Positions 1 through 8,878 of a stretch of 64,000 nt of DNA are shown piece after piece. The stretch is from Corallincola platygyrae (GTDB taxonomy: Bacteria > Pseudomonadota > Gammaproteobacteria > Enterobacterales > Neiellaceae). Position 1 is the first letter of the stretch. Every line of letters starts with the position of its first letter. The notes under the pieces are model-generated. The model searched no databases. It was not told where the DNA came from and worked only from the letters and a program-made list of their open reading frames with translations. The position numbers and the translations under genes were made by a program. Location of the stretch: the NCBI RefSeq assembly GCF_039544265.1, contig NZ_BAABLI010000009.1:62001-126000 (forward strand), in the 5' to 3' direction.

Positions 1-982
1 CCTGCACCTTGCCCCAGAATACGCGGTAGGAGAAAAAGGTGTAGAGCAGGATCACTGGCACCACCACAATCGCCCCCCACAGAATAAACTGCAGGCTTTC
101 CGGCGCACTGGCTGACTCCCAGATGGTCAGCTTACCCGGCACGATATATGGGAAGAAGCTGTACCCCAGACCGCTGAAGCAGAACATAAAGATAAACATA
201 GCGCCGATAAACGGCAGCCAGCAGCCTTTGTCCTCATCCAGTGGGAAACGCTTAAGCACCTGGTCAACCACCGCAAACAGGGCAAAACAAACCACAGGGA
301 TCGCCCAAACAAACAGCGCATTCGGGAAGCTCAACCAACGATTGAGAATATCTGGGTTAACCAATGGATTCATCGCACATACCGCCAGTACCCCAGAAAA
401 ACAGATCCAGCCAGCACGGCGTGCCCATCTTGCAGCACGCAATTGCAGCTCGTCAGAGGTTTTCATCACCAACCAGGCGGCGCCGATGTAGCAGTATGCT
501 GCGGCGACACCAAAGGCCGCCAAGGCGCTAAACATATAAGCGGTTAGGCTATGCTCGAAGCCCATCACGTACATACCCAGCATATAACCCTGGGCAAGAG
601 CGGTTATCAATGAACCTGCCTTAAAGGTCTTATCCCATGTTGGTTTGTTGGAAACCGCCACTTTGGCGCGAAAGTCGAAAGCGACACCACGCATAATCAG
701 GCCGATTAACATGATAGCCGCTGGGATATATAGCTCTTTCAGGACCACGGAGTGAGCTTCAGGGAAGGCGATTAGCAGCAGACCAATGGCCAGTACCAGC
801 CAGGTTTCATTGGCATCCCAGAACGGACCAATGGATGCGATCATACTGTCTGCCTGGGCTTCATTTTCCAGCGGCAGCATGATACCAACCCCCAGATCAT
901 AACCATCCAGAATGGCGTAGATAAGCACTGCCAGCCCCATCAGGCCGACAAAAATAGCGGGTAACCAATCTGCTGGGATCAT
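1..982 (-). CDS. cydB: Cytochrome bd quinol oxidase subunit II (3' end beyond the window)
   Basis: Inner-membrane subunit that pairs with CydA to oxidise quinol and reduce oxygen. I translated the minus strand by hand: it begins MIPADWLPAIFVGLMGL and continues with the family signatures YAILDGYDLGVG, GPFWDANETWLVL and a run of hydrophobic helices. About 327 codons are visible; the family is usually near 380 residues, so the C-terminus lies left of base 1. The ATG overlaps the cydA stop (ATGA, 4 bases), which indicates translational coupling. It belongs to the gbsR-like/cydA/cydB operon. The identification is firm; only the missing end is unseen. Confidence 0.95.
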   Translation of the reverse strand, partial: MIPADWLPAIFVGLMGLAVLIYAILDGYDLGVGIMLPLENEAQADSMIASIGPFWDANETWLVLAIGLLLIAFPEAHSVVLKELYIPAAIMLIGLIMRGVAFDFRAKVAVSNKPTWDKTFKAGSLITALAQGYMLGMYVMGFEHSLTAYMFSALAAFGVAAAYCYIGAAWLVMKTSDELQLRAARWARRAGWICFSGVLAVCAMNPLVNPDILNRWLSFPNALFVWAIPVVCFALFAVVDQVLKRFPLDEDKGCWLPFIGAMFIFMFCFSGLGYSFFPYIVPGKLTIWESASAPESLQFILWGAIVVVPVILLYTFFSYRVFWGKVQ

Positions 983-2364
983 GCTTTGCCTCCTTCAACT
1001 GCAGGCGTAGTTGATTTGTTATCCAGTTGGTGGAAGTTGGGATTCTCTTCCGGGCTGATCTCTTCAATCTCAATCGCCCTGCGTGCCATCAGGAACAAGG
1101 TACGTATGTATGCCACTAACAACACTGCGTAGGTGACCATGTACAGGGTGAAACTGAACCAGACTTTACCGGGTGGCACATCTGTGACGGCGTCTTGAAT
1201 TGTGAGAACGCCCGTTACGATCCAAGGCTGACGACCAATTTCGGTGACGTACCAGCCAGCCAGAGTGGCGACCCAGCCAGCAAAGGTCATCACAACCAAA
1301 CCTTTGAGTAACCAGGGGGAAAGCTCACCTTTGCGTTTAAGTTGCCATACGCCAATCCAGGCGGCGGCAATCATCAGGATGCCTATACCTACCATGACCC
1401 GGAATGAGTAGAAGACGGGGGCCACTGGCGGGTGGTCATCTCCAAATTCACTGATCCCTTTGATTTCACCATCCAGATCGTGGGTCAGGATCAGGCTGGC
1501 CATTTTCGGAATACCGATCTCAAAATGGTTGGTCTGATTCTCCTGATCTGGAATGGCAAACAGCAGCAGTGGTGCACCTTTCTCTGTATGCCAAACCCCT
1601 TCCATCGCAGCGATTTTTTGCGGCTGATGTTCAAGGGTGTTCAGACCATGGAAGTCTCCAACCACCGCTTGGGCAGGGGCCAAAATCGCGGCAAATATCA
1701 GGCTGGTTTTAAGAGTCAGTCTTGGCCCGCGCTTGTCATCGCCTTTGAGGATGCGATAGGCAGAGATCCCTGCCATCAGGAAACACGCGGTAAGGCCGGA
1801 CGAAATCAGTACGTGGGTTAATCGATAAGGAAACGATGGATTAAAGATGATTGCCCACCAATCGACGGCGTGAGCGACGCCTTCACGCATCTCAAAGCCC
1901 ACAGGTGTTTGCATCCAGGAATTCAGCGCAATAATCCAGAATGCTGACATGGTTGTGCCCAGTGCAACCAGAGCCGTAGCCAGGGTATGCAACCACGGTG
2001 GGACTCGGTTGATACCAAACAGCATAATGCCGAGGAAGGTTGCTTCAAGGAAGAAAGCTGTCAGCACCTCGTAACCCAGTAGCGGTCCGGCAATGTTACC
2101 AACTTTCTCCATAAAGCCAGGCCAGTTAGTACCGAACTGGAAACTCATGGTGATGCCGCTGACGACGCCGAGGGCAAAGGAAAGTGCGAAGATTTTCACC
2201 CAAAAACGGTAGGCACGCATCCACACCGGATCTTTGGAGAAATCGAAGCGGATTTTGAAATACATTAGCAACCAGCACAGTGCGATCGTGATGCTGGGAA
2301 AGAGGATATGAAAGCTAATATTGGCCGCGAACTGTATTCGGGAAAGCAGCAGCGTATCTAACAT
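979..2364 (-). CDS. cydA: Cytochrome bd quinol oxidase subunit I, short Q-loop form
   Basis: Haem-carrying subunit of the bd-type terminal oxidase in the inner membrane. Near the N-terminus SFHILFPSITIA carries the first haem-ligand histidine, YRLTHVLISSGL a second, and SFRVMVGIG the methionine region. GRQPWIVTGVL is the family signature close to the C-terminus. At 461 residues it is shorter than the 522-residue E. coli CydA, because the quinol-binding Q-loop between the HQPQKIAAMEG motif and the next helix lacks the long insertion. That is the form often called cyanide-insensitive (CioA-like). It lies 57 bases downstream of the regulator gene and overlaps cydB by 4 bases. Cyanide tolerance is inferred from loop length only. 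Confidence 0.96.
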   Translation of the reverse strand: MLDTLLLSRIQFAANISFHILFPSITIALCWLLMYFKIRFDFSKDPVWMRAYRFWVKIFALSFALGVVSGITMSFQFGTNWPGFMEKVGNIAGPLLGYEVLTAFFLEATFLGIMLFGINRVPPWLHTLATALVALGTTMSAFWIIALNSWMQTPVGFEMREGVAHAVDWWAIIFNPSFPYRLTHVLISSGLTACFLMAGISAYRILKGDDKRGPRLTLKTSLIFAAILAPAQAVVGDFHGLNTLEHQPQKIAAMEGVWHTEKGAPLLLFAIPDQENQTNHFEIGIPKMASLILTHDLDGEIKGISEFGDDHPPVAPVFYSFRVMVGIGILMIAAAWIGVWQLKRKGELSPWLLKGLVVMTFAGWVATLAGWYVTEIGRQPWIVTGVLTIQDAVTDVPPGKVWFSFTLYMVTYAVLLVAYIRTLFLMARRAIEIEEISPEENPNFHQLDNKSTTPAVEGGKA

Positions 2365-2421
2365 AGCGTTACCTTAGAAATTCTGGGGTGTTAAAACCCC
2401 AAGGTCACCAAATGAAATGTG

Positions 2422-2982
2422 TCAGCCTTTATCAGCGCTGCCACGTTTGAACTTTTCTGAAATATCGAGCACTTTGCTCACCCCTGCGCCCAAACGCATC
2501 AGCGTATTTAGCTTCTCTGGGCTCAGGCGTTGCAGCTCGGCGCTCCACTGGGTAATGGTTTCCAGCAAGTCGTGAATTTCCGTGACACGCTCGCGGGCAT
2601 AACGCTCTGGTGGCGCTTCATTAGTGTCATCCATGATGTTGTTGCGAAGCAGCGATAACGTAGGATCTATCTCACGCTTGCGTCGCTCTTCGAATACCGT
2701 GTTGGCCATATCCCAAATAGAGCCTGCCGCAGCGTAATACTCCTTTCTGTCCCCAGGCAAATGGCGAAGTTGGATCAGCCGCCACGACTGCAATTCTTTA
2801 AGGCCCATGCTGACGTTGCCCCGTGAAACATTGAGCGCTTCACGGATCTGATCAGCGTTGAGCGCGTCTTCGCTCAACACGATCAGAGCCAGCATCTGGC
2901 CTACGGTGCGATTGAATCCCCAGCGGCTCCCCATCTCCCCAAAGTGGAGAACCAAAGACTCAATCATGGGTGTCATTTTCAT
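2422..2982 (-). CDS. GbsR/MarR-family transcriptional regulator upstream of cydAB
   Basis: A 186-residue cytoplasmic DNA-binding protein. Residues from about 20 to 95 form a winged helix: GFNRTVGQMLALIVLSEDAL, then the recognition-helix stretch ADQIREALNVSRGNVSMGLKEL and the wing GDRKEYYAA. The C-terminal third is helical and probably mediates dimerisation, as in GbsR proteins. It is the first gene of an operon with cydA and cydB, so it likely controls expression of the bd oxidase and itself. A perfect 18-bp palindrome 12 bases upstream of its start (2994-3011) is the obvious candidate operator. The inducing signal is unknown. The family assignment is confident; the regulated target is inferred from position. 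Confidence 0.86.
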   Translation of the reverse strand: MKMTPMIESLVLHFGEMGSRWGFNRTVGQMLALIVLSEDALNADQIREALNVSRGNVSMGLKELQSWRLIQLRHLPGDRKEYYAAAGSIWDMANTVFEERRKREIDPTLSLLRNNIMDDTNEAPPERYARERVTEIHDLLETITQWSAELQRLSPEKLNTLMRLGAGVSKVLDISEKFKRGSADKG

Positions 2983-2993
2983 AGTTTTTATAG

Positions 2994-3011
2994 TTTCAGA
3001 AATTTCTGAAA
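2994..3011. promoter_or_regulatory. 18-bp perfect palindrome, candidate operator of the cyd operon
   Basis: TTTCAGAAATTTCTGAAA is identical to its own reverse complement and ends 12 bases before the start codon of the GbsR-like regulator. Its position within the leader or core promoter fits autorepression by that dimeric regulator. No binding data are visible, so the assignment is inference. Confidence 0.5.
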
Positions 3012-3025
3012 ATTATAAACAGAAA

Positions 3026-3039
3026 TTGACATGGATCAA
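3026..3039 (-). promoter_or_regulatory. FNR/ANR-like box upstream of gbsR-like-cydAB
   Basis: The plus strand reads TTGACATGGATCAA. It matches the FNR consensus TTGAT-N4-ATCAA at nine of ten fixed positions. It lies about 45 bases upstream of the regulator start codon, next to the 18-bp palindrome. A near-identical box precedes the cox cluster at 20498-20511. Anaerobic or microaerobic control of the bd oxidase by FNR-type regulators is well established in gammaproteobacteria; its use here is inferred. Confidence 0.55.
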
Positions 3040-3232
3040 TATGCAGAATAGGGCTAGTTGTAGGAAGAAGTTACTAACGGAAGGGATATTGGGGGTAAGT
3101 TGGCGCTAAAATCTTCTAACCTACAGCTATATTGCGAGAATTATTTTTTCTGAAGGTAAGGCTAACAGATACCAAGGACGCTGACCTACTGAGTGTGAGA
3201 GGCAGTAGATAGCGCCATTGTCACTTAGTTAG

Positions 3233-4081
3233 CTACTCTAGCCCCTGATACAGGGTATCTATCCAGCGGTGCTCATCAATAAATCGCCACGACCAGGACT
3301 TCCACTCCGTGGGTACGCCTTCTGCTTTTAGCGTCTCGGCGGATTTACCAGCGGCTTTTGATTTCTTCACCCAATCGATTTGTGTTTCTAACATTCGTAT
3401 CTTGGTGGCCAGATCGGCTTTGGTAGCCAATGGTCCATGGCCTGGGATGATTTTGGTATTGTCATCAGTTTGCTGATAGATGGCTTTGACATTGTTCAGA
3501 TAGCCCATCACAGAACCACCGCGTTTTAGGTCGATAAACGGGAATCTGCCGCTAAAAAACAGGTCGCCCATGTGCAGGACGTTGGCGTTTTTAAACCAGA
3601 TAACACTGTCACCATCCGTATGGCCGCTGGGATAATGAACGACCCTGATGGTCTCGCCATTGAAGTGAAACGTAACCCCATCATCGTAAGTCACCACGGG
3701 CATGGCGGATCTGGGTAACTCGTTGTTCTCAGACAGGCGCTCTAATACAGCGTGATGAGCAAAAATGGTGGCCTGCTGGCCAAAGTGCGCATTGCCGCCT
3801 GTGTGGTCGCCATGAACGTGGGTATTGACCACAAACTTAAGTGGGTTGGGTGAAAGCTCTTTCAGTGCCGCCGCAATCTTATCCGCCAGGGGAGCATATT
3901 GGTCATCCACCATTAGCATGCCATCTTCTCCGGCAGATACCCCAATGTTTCCGCCACTTCCGGTCAGCATATAGATCCCGTTACCCAGTGAAGTCGTTGT
4001 TATCTTCACCTTGGCGAAGCGGTCATCTGCCTGGGCTGCAAACACAATAAGCAGCAGAGAGATAAAAGCTAGAATCTTCAT
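3233..4081 (-). CDS. Exported metallo-beta-lactamase-fold hydrolase
   Basis: A 282-residue protein with an N-terminal signal peptide (MKILAFISLLLIVFAAQA, cleavage expected after AQA), so probably periplasmic. The zinc-binding set of the fold is complete: HVHGDH near residue 90, PSGHTDGDS, the bridging aspartate in HMGDLFF, and PGHGP. The fold covers beta-lactamases, glyoxalase-type and cyclase-type hydrolases, and nothing here tells which substrate is used. It is monocistronic, between the cyd operon and pyrC, with no functional partner nearby. It could be a housekeeping periplasmic hydrolase or a weak lactamase. The fold is certain; the function is not. Confidence 0.85.
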   Translation of the reverse strand: MKILAFISLLLIVFAAQADDRFAKVKITTTSLGNGIYMLTGSGGNIGVSAGEDGMLMVDDQYAPLADKIAAALKELSPNPLKFVVNTHVHGDHTGGNAHFGQQATIFAHHAVLERLSENNELPRSAMPVVTYDDGVTFHFNGETIRVVHYPSGHTDGDSVIWFKNANVLHMGDLFFSGRFPFIDLKRGGSVMGYLNNVKAIYQQTDDNTKIIPGHGPLATKADLATKIRMLETQIDWVKKSKAAGKSAETLKAEGVPTEWKSWSWRFIDEHRWIDTLYQGLE

Positions 4082-4194
4082 TTGATACCCATACGTCTGT
4101 GGTTTATCCCTATGTCCAAGATAGGGGAAGTGGTTTGGAATAACAAAACCTTACGAGTTGTGGCGTGGTGAAGATCATCAGTGCGACAGGCAAT

Positions 4195-4222
4195 AAAAAA
4201 CCGCGCTAAGGCGCGGCTTTTT
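4195..4222 (-). terminator. Rho-independent terminator of pyrC
   Basis: CCGCGC (4201-4206) and GCGCGG (4211-4216) form a 6-bp G+C stem with a four-base loop. Read on the minus strand the stem is followed by six T residues. It sits 14 bases after the pyrC stop codon. Confidence 0.85.
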
Positions 4223-4236
4223 ATTGGTAATTCAGA

Positions 4237-5271
4237 CTACTTAACTTTCCATTGCAGCGTGTTGCCAGCATAGAAGGGCACCATAGGCTCGCCCGCAACA
4301 TCTACGGTGTCAGGGATCTGCCAGGGGTCACGTACCAAAGTCACTGTGCCGGTATTGCGTGGCAGGCCATAAAAGTCTGGGCCGTTGAAGCTGGCAAAGG
4401 CTTCCAATTTATCCAGGGCACCAATCTGTTCAAAGATCTCTGCATACAGCTCAAGCGCAGCGGGTGCACTGTAACAACCGGCACAACCACAGGCGCTTTC
4501 TTTGGTATGCTTGAGGTGAGGAGCAGAGTCGGTGCCAAGGAAGAACTTATTAGAACCACTGGCAACGGCTTCTTGTAGCGCCTGCTGGTGGATATTGCGC
4601 TTCAGCACGGGCAGGCAGTAATTGTGGGGCTTGATGCCGCCAACCAGCAGGTGGTTTCGGTTGTACATCAGGTGCTGTGGTGTCACTGTCGCTGCGACGT
4701 TGGCATCTGAGGCAAACACAAACTCAGCAGCATCCTTAGTGGTGATATGTTCAAACACCACTTTCAGCTGTGGGAACTTAGCCACAATGTTGCTTAGGTG
4801 TTGATCTATAAACGCCTTTTCACGATCAAACACGTCGATCTCGTCAGCCGTGACTTCGCCGTGAACCAGCAGCAACAAGCCTACTTCTGCCATCGCTTCG
4901 AAGGTGGCATCTAAACCTGCCAGGTCCGTCACGCCGTGGGCTGAGTTGGTGGTCGCATTCGCTGGGTACAGTTTACAGGCTTTAACCAGGCCGCCGGCGG
5001 CCGCTTCCCGTACCATCTCTGGAGTGGTGTTGTCTGTGAGATACAGAGTCATCAATGGCGTGAAGTTACTCTCTGCAGGCGTCGCACCTTGAATACGCTC
5101 ATAATATGCCTTGGCATCCGCAGGGGTGACTACCGGCGGCTGCAGGTTCGGCATAGCGATGGCACGCGAAAACACCCTGGCGGTTGCGGGAACGGCGGTA
5201 TGCAGCATGGCGTCATCACGAAGGTGGATATGCCAATCGTCAGGCTGAATGATGGTCAAAGTATCGGACAC
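4237..5271 (-). CDS. pyrC: Dihydroorotase (class II)
   Basis: Catalyses reversible cyclisation of carbamoyl aspartate to dihydroorotate, the third step of de novo pyrimidine synthesis, in the cytoplasm. At 344 residues it has the normal length. The zinc-site motifs are all present: DDWHIHLRD at residues 11-19, the lysine that becomes carboxylated in VKACKLYPANATTNS, LLLVHGEVT, VFEHITTKDAAEFV, and the catalytic aspartate in LGTDSAPHLKHTKE. It is monocistronic, with its own terminator and a 200-base upstream region shared with the divergent HDOD gene. No PurR- or attenuator-like element was recognised. Confidence 0.97.
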   Translation of the reverse strand: MSDTLTIIQPDDWHIHLRDDAMLHTAVPATARVFSRAIAMPNLQPPVVTPADAKAYYERIQGATPAESNFTPLMTLYLTDNTTPEMVREAAAGGLVKACKLYPANATTNSAHGVTDLAGLDATFEAMAEVGLLLLVHGEVTADEIDVFDREKAFIDQHLSNIVAKFPQLKVVFEHITTKDAAEFVFASDANVAATVTPQHLMYNRNHLLVGGIKPHNYCLPVLKRNIHQQALQEAVASGSNKFFLGTDSAPHLKHTKESACGCAGCYSAPAALELYAEIFEQIGALDKLEAFASFNGPDFYGLPRNTGTVTLVRDPWQIPDTVDVAGEPMVPFYAGNTLQWKVK

Positions 5272-5473
5272 ACGCGACTCCTAGATGGAAAACGAATTGG
5301 ACCAGTCTGTAGCTGGTTAGTTATCCAAATAGTGTAACCTGCCTGTTGCAACTTGTCTGTGGATCACAGAGTACAAAACGGCTTGAAGAGATTCGCATTG
5401 TTCACTTTTAAATCAGCAAACTCTGCTCTAATCTGCCTTTATCTACCGTGTTACTGAGGTTCTGGAGTTCTTG

Positions 5474-6322
5474 ATGGCGATCGCAACTGGCGTATCGGAA
5501 AGTAAGGTGCTGGAAAACGTGGTGATCCCACCGCGCCCCGAAGTGTTGCTGCAGGTAAGTGAAGAGCTCAAGCAAAACGAGCCTGATATCAGGAAGATTG
5601 GCGACGCTATCGCCAAGGATGTCAGTATTTCGGCTGGTGTCCTTCAGGTTGTTAACTCCGCCGCCTATAAACGCGAAAAAACCATTGAGTCTATTCATCA
5701 GGCCGTTATGTTGCTAGGCATGAACCGGGTTTACGCCGTCGTGCGAGCGGTCGCTCTGCGAAACATGGTAGCGGACAGCTATCACCTCGAAGCATTCTGG
5801 GACACCGCATCCAATGTTGCCAACGCCTGTGTCATGGTCGCTGAAGGTTTGGGCATGGGAGATGAACTGGATAATGCCTATCTGATGGGCTTGTTCCATA
5901 TGGCGGGTGTGCCGGTGATGATGCACAACTTCGCCGATTATGGTCGTGTCAAAGCCACCGCGGATTGCAGTGGTTGGGATGCCGTGGTTGAAGAGGAGAT
6001 GGCCAGTTACGGCACCTCTCACATCGCTATCGGCGCCCGTTTAGCTGAGAAATGGCACCTACCAGAAGCCGTTGCTGAGGCTATCTATCTGCAGTATTCC
6101 CCTGAACAAAGCCTGATTGATGCAGATGCATCAGAAGGCTTGGTGAAGATGATTGTGGTTCTGAAGATTGCTCGCCAGGCAATCATGGTGGCAAGTGAAG
6201 CGCTGGTAACAGAGAATGACTGGCACCATTTTGCTGAACATGTGGCCGAGCGTTTAGGCTGGTCCGAGAGTGAATTGGAGCAGTTTGTAGAAACTCTGGC
6301 CAACAACCTGCGAGAAGAATAA
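5474..6322 (+). CDS. HDOD-domain protein
   Basis: A 282-residue cytoplasmic protein that is almost wholly an HDOD domain. Typical stretches are PPRPEVLLQVSEELKQNEPDIRKIGDAIAKDVS near the N-terminus, VLQVVNSAAY, and AVMLLGMNRVYAVV. HDOD domains resemble HD phosphohydrolases but lack the metal ligands and usually act in signalling or regulatory assemblies. No GGDEF, EAL or receiver domain is attached. The ATG at 5474 is preferred over the adjacent in-frame TTG (5471), because GGAG lies six bases upstream of it. It is transcribed divergently from pyrC. Its specific role is unknown. Confidence 0.86.
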   Translation: MAIATGVSESKVLENVVIPPRPEVLLQVSEELKQNEPDIRKIGDAIAKDVSISAGVLQVVNSAAYKREKTIESIHQAVMLLGMNRVYAVVRAVALRNMVADSYHLEAFWDTASNVANACVMVAEGLGMGDELDNAYLMGLFHMAGVPVMMHNFADYGRVKATADCSGWDAVVEEEMASYGTSHIAIGARLAEKWHLPEAVAEAIYLQYSPEQSLIDADASEGLVKMIVVLKIARQAIMVASEALVTENDWHHFAEHVAERLGWSESELEQFVETLANNLREE

Positions 6323-6376
6323 GTCGCTTATCAAATCTGATTGATCAGCCATCTGTATATTTGTGGCTGTAAGTAA

Positions 6377-6404
6377 GGGTTTACATCCTTTGGACTGTAA
6401 ACCC
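6377..6404 (+). other. Hairpin in the leader upstream of kbl
   Basis: GGGTTTACA (6377-6385) and TGTAAACCC (6396-6404) form a perfect 9-bp stem with a ten-base loop, in the 195-base gap before kbl. It has no T tract, so a simple terminator for the HDOD gene is unlikely. A second small hairpin (CCGG...CCGG, near 6480-6496) lies closer to kbl. The region may be a structured 5' leader; no known riboswitch fits convincingly. Confidence 0.4.
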
Positions 6405-6517
6405 GGTGAAATCCCCACCTGGACTATCCTCATAAAGCGCCCACCCGCTTTAAAATAGCGGGCTAAAATTTGTCTTCTACCGGTCTTCTATGCCGGCGTC
6501 TCAGACGGGGTCTATCA

Positions 6518-7714
6518 ATGAATCAGGCGTTTTTCGACCGACTGCAGCAGCAGTTACAGGAAGTTACCGAGCAGGGATTGTTTAAACAAGAACGCGTCAT
6601 CACCAGTGCTCAACAAGCCGCGATCGCGGTAACCGGCGACCAGCAGGTACTTAACTTCTGTGCCAACAACTATTTGGGTTTGGCTAATCACCCACGCCTG
6701 ATCGAAGCGGCTAAGTCAGCATTGGATAGCCATGGTTTTGGTATGGCATCTGTGCGCTTTATCTGTGGTACGCAAGACCTACATAAGCAGCTTGAGCGAG
6801 AGCTCTCTGATTTCCTGGGAATGGATGACGCTATCCTCTACAGCAGTTGTTTTGATGCCAATGGTGGTCTGTTTGAGACGCTACTTGGCCCAGAAGATGC
6901 CATTATCTCTGATGCCCTCAATCACGCCTCGATTATTGATGGTGTCCGCCTCTGTAAAGCCAAACGTTTCCGCTACAGCAACAACAATATGGCTGAGCTG
7001 GAAGCTTGTCTGAAGCAGGCGGATGAAGCGGGGGCTCGCACTAAGCTGATCGCGACTGATGGCGTGTTTTCAATGGACGGTGTTATTGCAGATCTGAAAG
7101 CAATCTGCGATCTGGCAGATAAGTATGATGCACTGGTGATGGTTGATGATTCTCACGCGGTGGGTTTTGTCGGCGAGCAGGGCCGCGGCAGCCACGAATA
7201 TTGCGATGTGATGAGTCGTGTCGACATTATCACAGGCACCCTGGGTAAAGCGATGGGTGGAGCTTCAGGCGGATACACTGCAGCAAAACAGCCTGTGATC
7301 GACTGGTTACGTCAACGCAGTCGTCCTTACCTGTTCTCTAACTCGCTGGCGCCAGCCATTGTTGGGGCGTCACTCGAAGTACTTAAACTGCTCAAAGAGA
7401 GCGGCGAACTGCGGCTGAAACTCAATGAAAACGCCCGGTATTTCCGCGAGCGTATGCAAGCTGCCGGCTTTACCCTTGCTGGTGCCGACCATGCCATCAT
7501 CCCAGTGATGTTGGGTGACGCCAAATTGGCCAGCCAGATGGCTGATGAGATGCTCAAGCGTGGTATTTATGTGGTTGGGTTCTCTTTCCCTGTCGTTCCT
7601 CAGGGGCAGGCAAGGATCCGTACTCAGATGTCAGCGGCGCACACCCGCGAGCAGCTTGACCAGGCTATCGATGCCTTTATCGAAGTCGGTAAAGAGTTGA
7701 AGGTGATCTCATGA
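6518..7714 (+). CDS. kbl: 2-amino-3-ketobutyrate CoA ligase (glycine C-acetyltransferase)
   Basis: PLP enzyme that splits 2-amino-3-ketobutyrate with CoA to glycine and acetyl-CoA, the second step of threonine degradation. It resembles E. coli Kbl very closely along its whole length, for example INFCANNYLGL-like, GTQDLHKQLE, SSCFDANGGLFETLLG, LVMVDDSHAVGFVGE and the PLP-lysine region GTLGKAMGGASGG. The ATG at 6518 gives 398 residues, the same as E. coli. An in-frame TTG 48 bases upstream would add a basic leader not found in the family. Its stop overlaps the tdh start (ATGA), so the two pathway enzymes are coupled. Confidence 0.97.
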   Translation: MNQAFFDRLQQQLQEVTEQGLFKQERVITSAQQAAIAVTGDQQVLNFCANNYLGLANHPRLIEAAKSALDSHGFGMASVRFICGTQDLHKQLERELSDFLGMDDAILYSSCFDANGGLFETLLGPEDAIISDALNHASIIDGVRLCKAKRFRYSNNNMAELEACLKQADEAGARTKLIATDGVFSMDGVIADLKAICDLADKYDALVMVDDSHAVGFVGEQGRGSHEYCDVMSRVDIITGTLGKAMGGASGGYTAAKQPVIDWLRQRSRPYLFSNSLAPAIVGASLEVLKLLKESGELRLKLNENARYFRERMQAAGFTLAGADHAIIPVMLGDAKLASQMADEMLKRGIYVVGFSFPVVPQGQARIRTQMSAAHTREQLDQAIDAFIEVGKELKVIS

Positions 7715-8748
7715 CCATGATGAAGGGGCTGGCTAAGCTCAAGGCGGAGCCGGGCATCTGGATGACAGAGGCGCCACTGCCAGAACTGGGCCACAATGAC
7801 CTGCTGATTAAGATCCACAAAACCGCCATCTGTGGCACTGACTTGCATATCTATAAGTGGGATGAATGGTCGCAGAACACGATTCCCGTGCCCATGATTG
7901 TGGGCCATGAGTATGTTGGCGAAGTGGTTGCTATGGGCCAGGAGGTCCGTGGTTTCAGTGAAGGTGATCGCGTCTCTGGCGAGGGCCACATCACCTGTGG
8001 TCATTGTCGTAACTGCCGTGCTGGCCGCCGTCACTTGTGCCGTAATACCGTGGGTGTAGGGGTCAACCGACAGGGTGCATTTGCCGAGTACCTTGTGATC
8101 CCCGCTTATAACGCATTCAAGATCCCAGAAGGGATCAGTGATGAAATGGCATCGATCTTTGACCCGTTCGGTAATGCCGTGCATACCGCTCTGAGTTTTG
8201 ACCTGGTCGGTGAGGATGTACTGATCACAGGCGCAGGCCCCATAGGCATTATGGCGGTAGCCATCGCCCGCCATTGTGGCGCACGCCATGTGGTGATTAC
8301 TGACGTTAACGACTACCGATTGAACCTGGCGGCACAAATGGGGGCTTCCCGAGTGGTGAACGTCGCTAAGGAGTCATTGGCCGATGTTATGGTTGAACTG
8401 GGCATGACCGAAGGTTTTGATGTCGGCATGGAGATGTCCGGTGTGCCGAGTGCTTTTTCTGACATGCTGAGCAAGATGAACCATGGTGGCAAAGTCGCAT
8501 TGCTTGGCATTCCGCCTTCCGATATGGCTATTGATTGGAATCAGGTGATCTTCAAAGGTCTGGTGATTAAAGGGATTTACGGTCGCGAGATGTTTGAAAC
8601 CTGGTACAAGATGGCGAGCCTGCTGCAGTCAGGCTTGGATATCTCGCCAGTGATAACCCATAGAATGGATGTATCAGAATTCCAGCAGGGCTTTGACATT
8701 ATGGCCTCTGGCCAATGTGGCAAGGTGATTTTGGATTGGGGTAAGTAA
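7711..8748 (+). CDS. tdh: L-threonine 3-dehydrogenase
   Basis: Zinc- and NAD-dependent enzyme that oxidises L-threonine to 2-amino-3-ketobutyrate, which Kbl then cleaves. It is a medium-chain dehydrogenase. The catalytic zinc region is KTAICGTDLHIYKWDEW with VGHEYVGEV, the structural-zinc cysteines are in CGHCRNCRAGRRHLC, and the Rossmann motif is GAGPIGIM. Length is 345 residues from the ATG that overlaps the kbl stop; in-frame ATGs two and three codons later would give the more usual 342-343. The order kbl-tdh matches the E. coli operon. Confidence 0.97.
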   Translation: MTMMKGLAKLKAEPGIWMTEAPLPELGHNDLLIKIHKTAICGTDLHIYKWDEWSQNTIPVPMIVGHEYVGEVVAMGQEVRGFSEGDRVSGEGHITCGHCRNCRAGRRHLCRNTVGVGVNRQGAFAEYLVIPAYNAFKIPEGISDEMASIFDPFGNAVHTALSFDLVGEDVLITGAGPIGIMAVAIARHCGARHVVITDVNDYRLNLAAQMGASRVVNVAKESLADVMVELGMTEGFDVGMEMSGVPSAFSDMLSKMNHGGKVALLGIPPSDMAIDWNQVIFKGLVIKGIYGREMFETWYKMASLLQSGLDISPVITHRMDVSEFQQGFDIMASGQCGKVILDWGK

Positions 8749-8878
8749 AGCCCGTTTTGCTCACAGAGCGAATGGCTTAAACCTGTGTCACACCCTCAGT
8801 CATAAAACTGCAGTACAGACTTGCTACTGTGCGCGCATCGAGTCGGACAACTATTCAGTCAACGATTAAAGGTGCGAC

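Noticed and set aside
6405..6430. FMN-riboswitch-like string GGTGAAATCCCCACC before kbl
   Set aside because: It resembles part of one helix of the RFN element, but the other conserved arms are missing, the spacing is wrong, and the downstream gene has nothing to do with riboflavin.
7624..8337. 237-residue open frame on the minus strand across kbl-tdh
   Set aside because: It is antisense to two highly conserved enzymes, and its His/Thr-rich composition reflects the codon pattern of the real genes.
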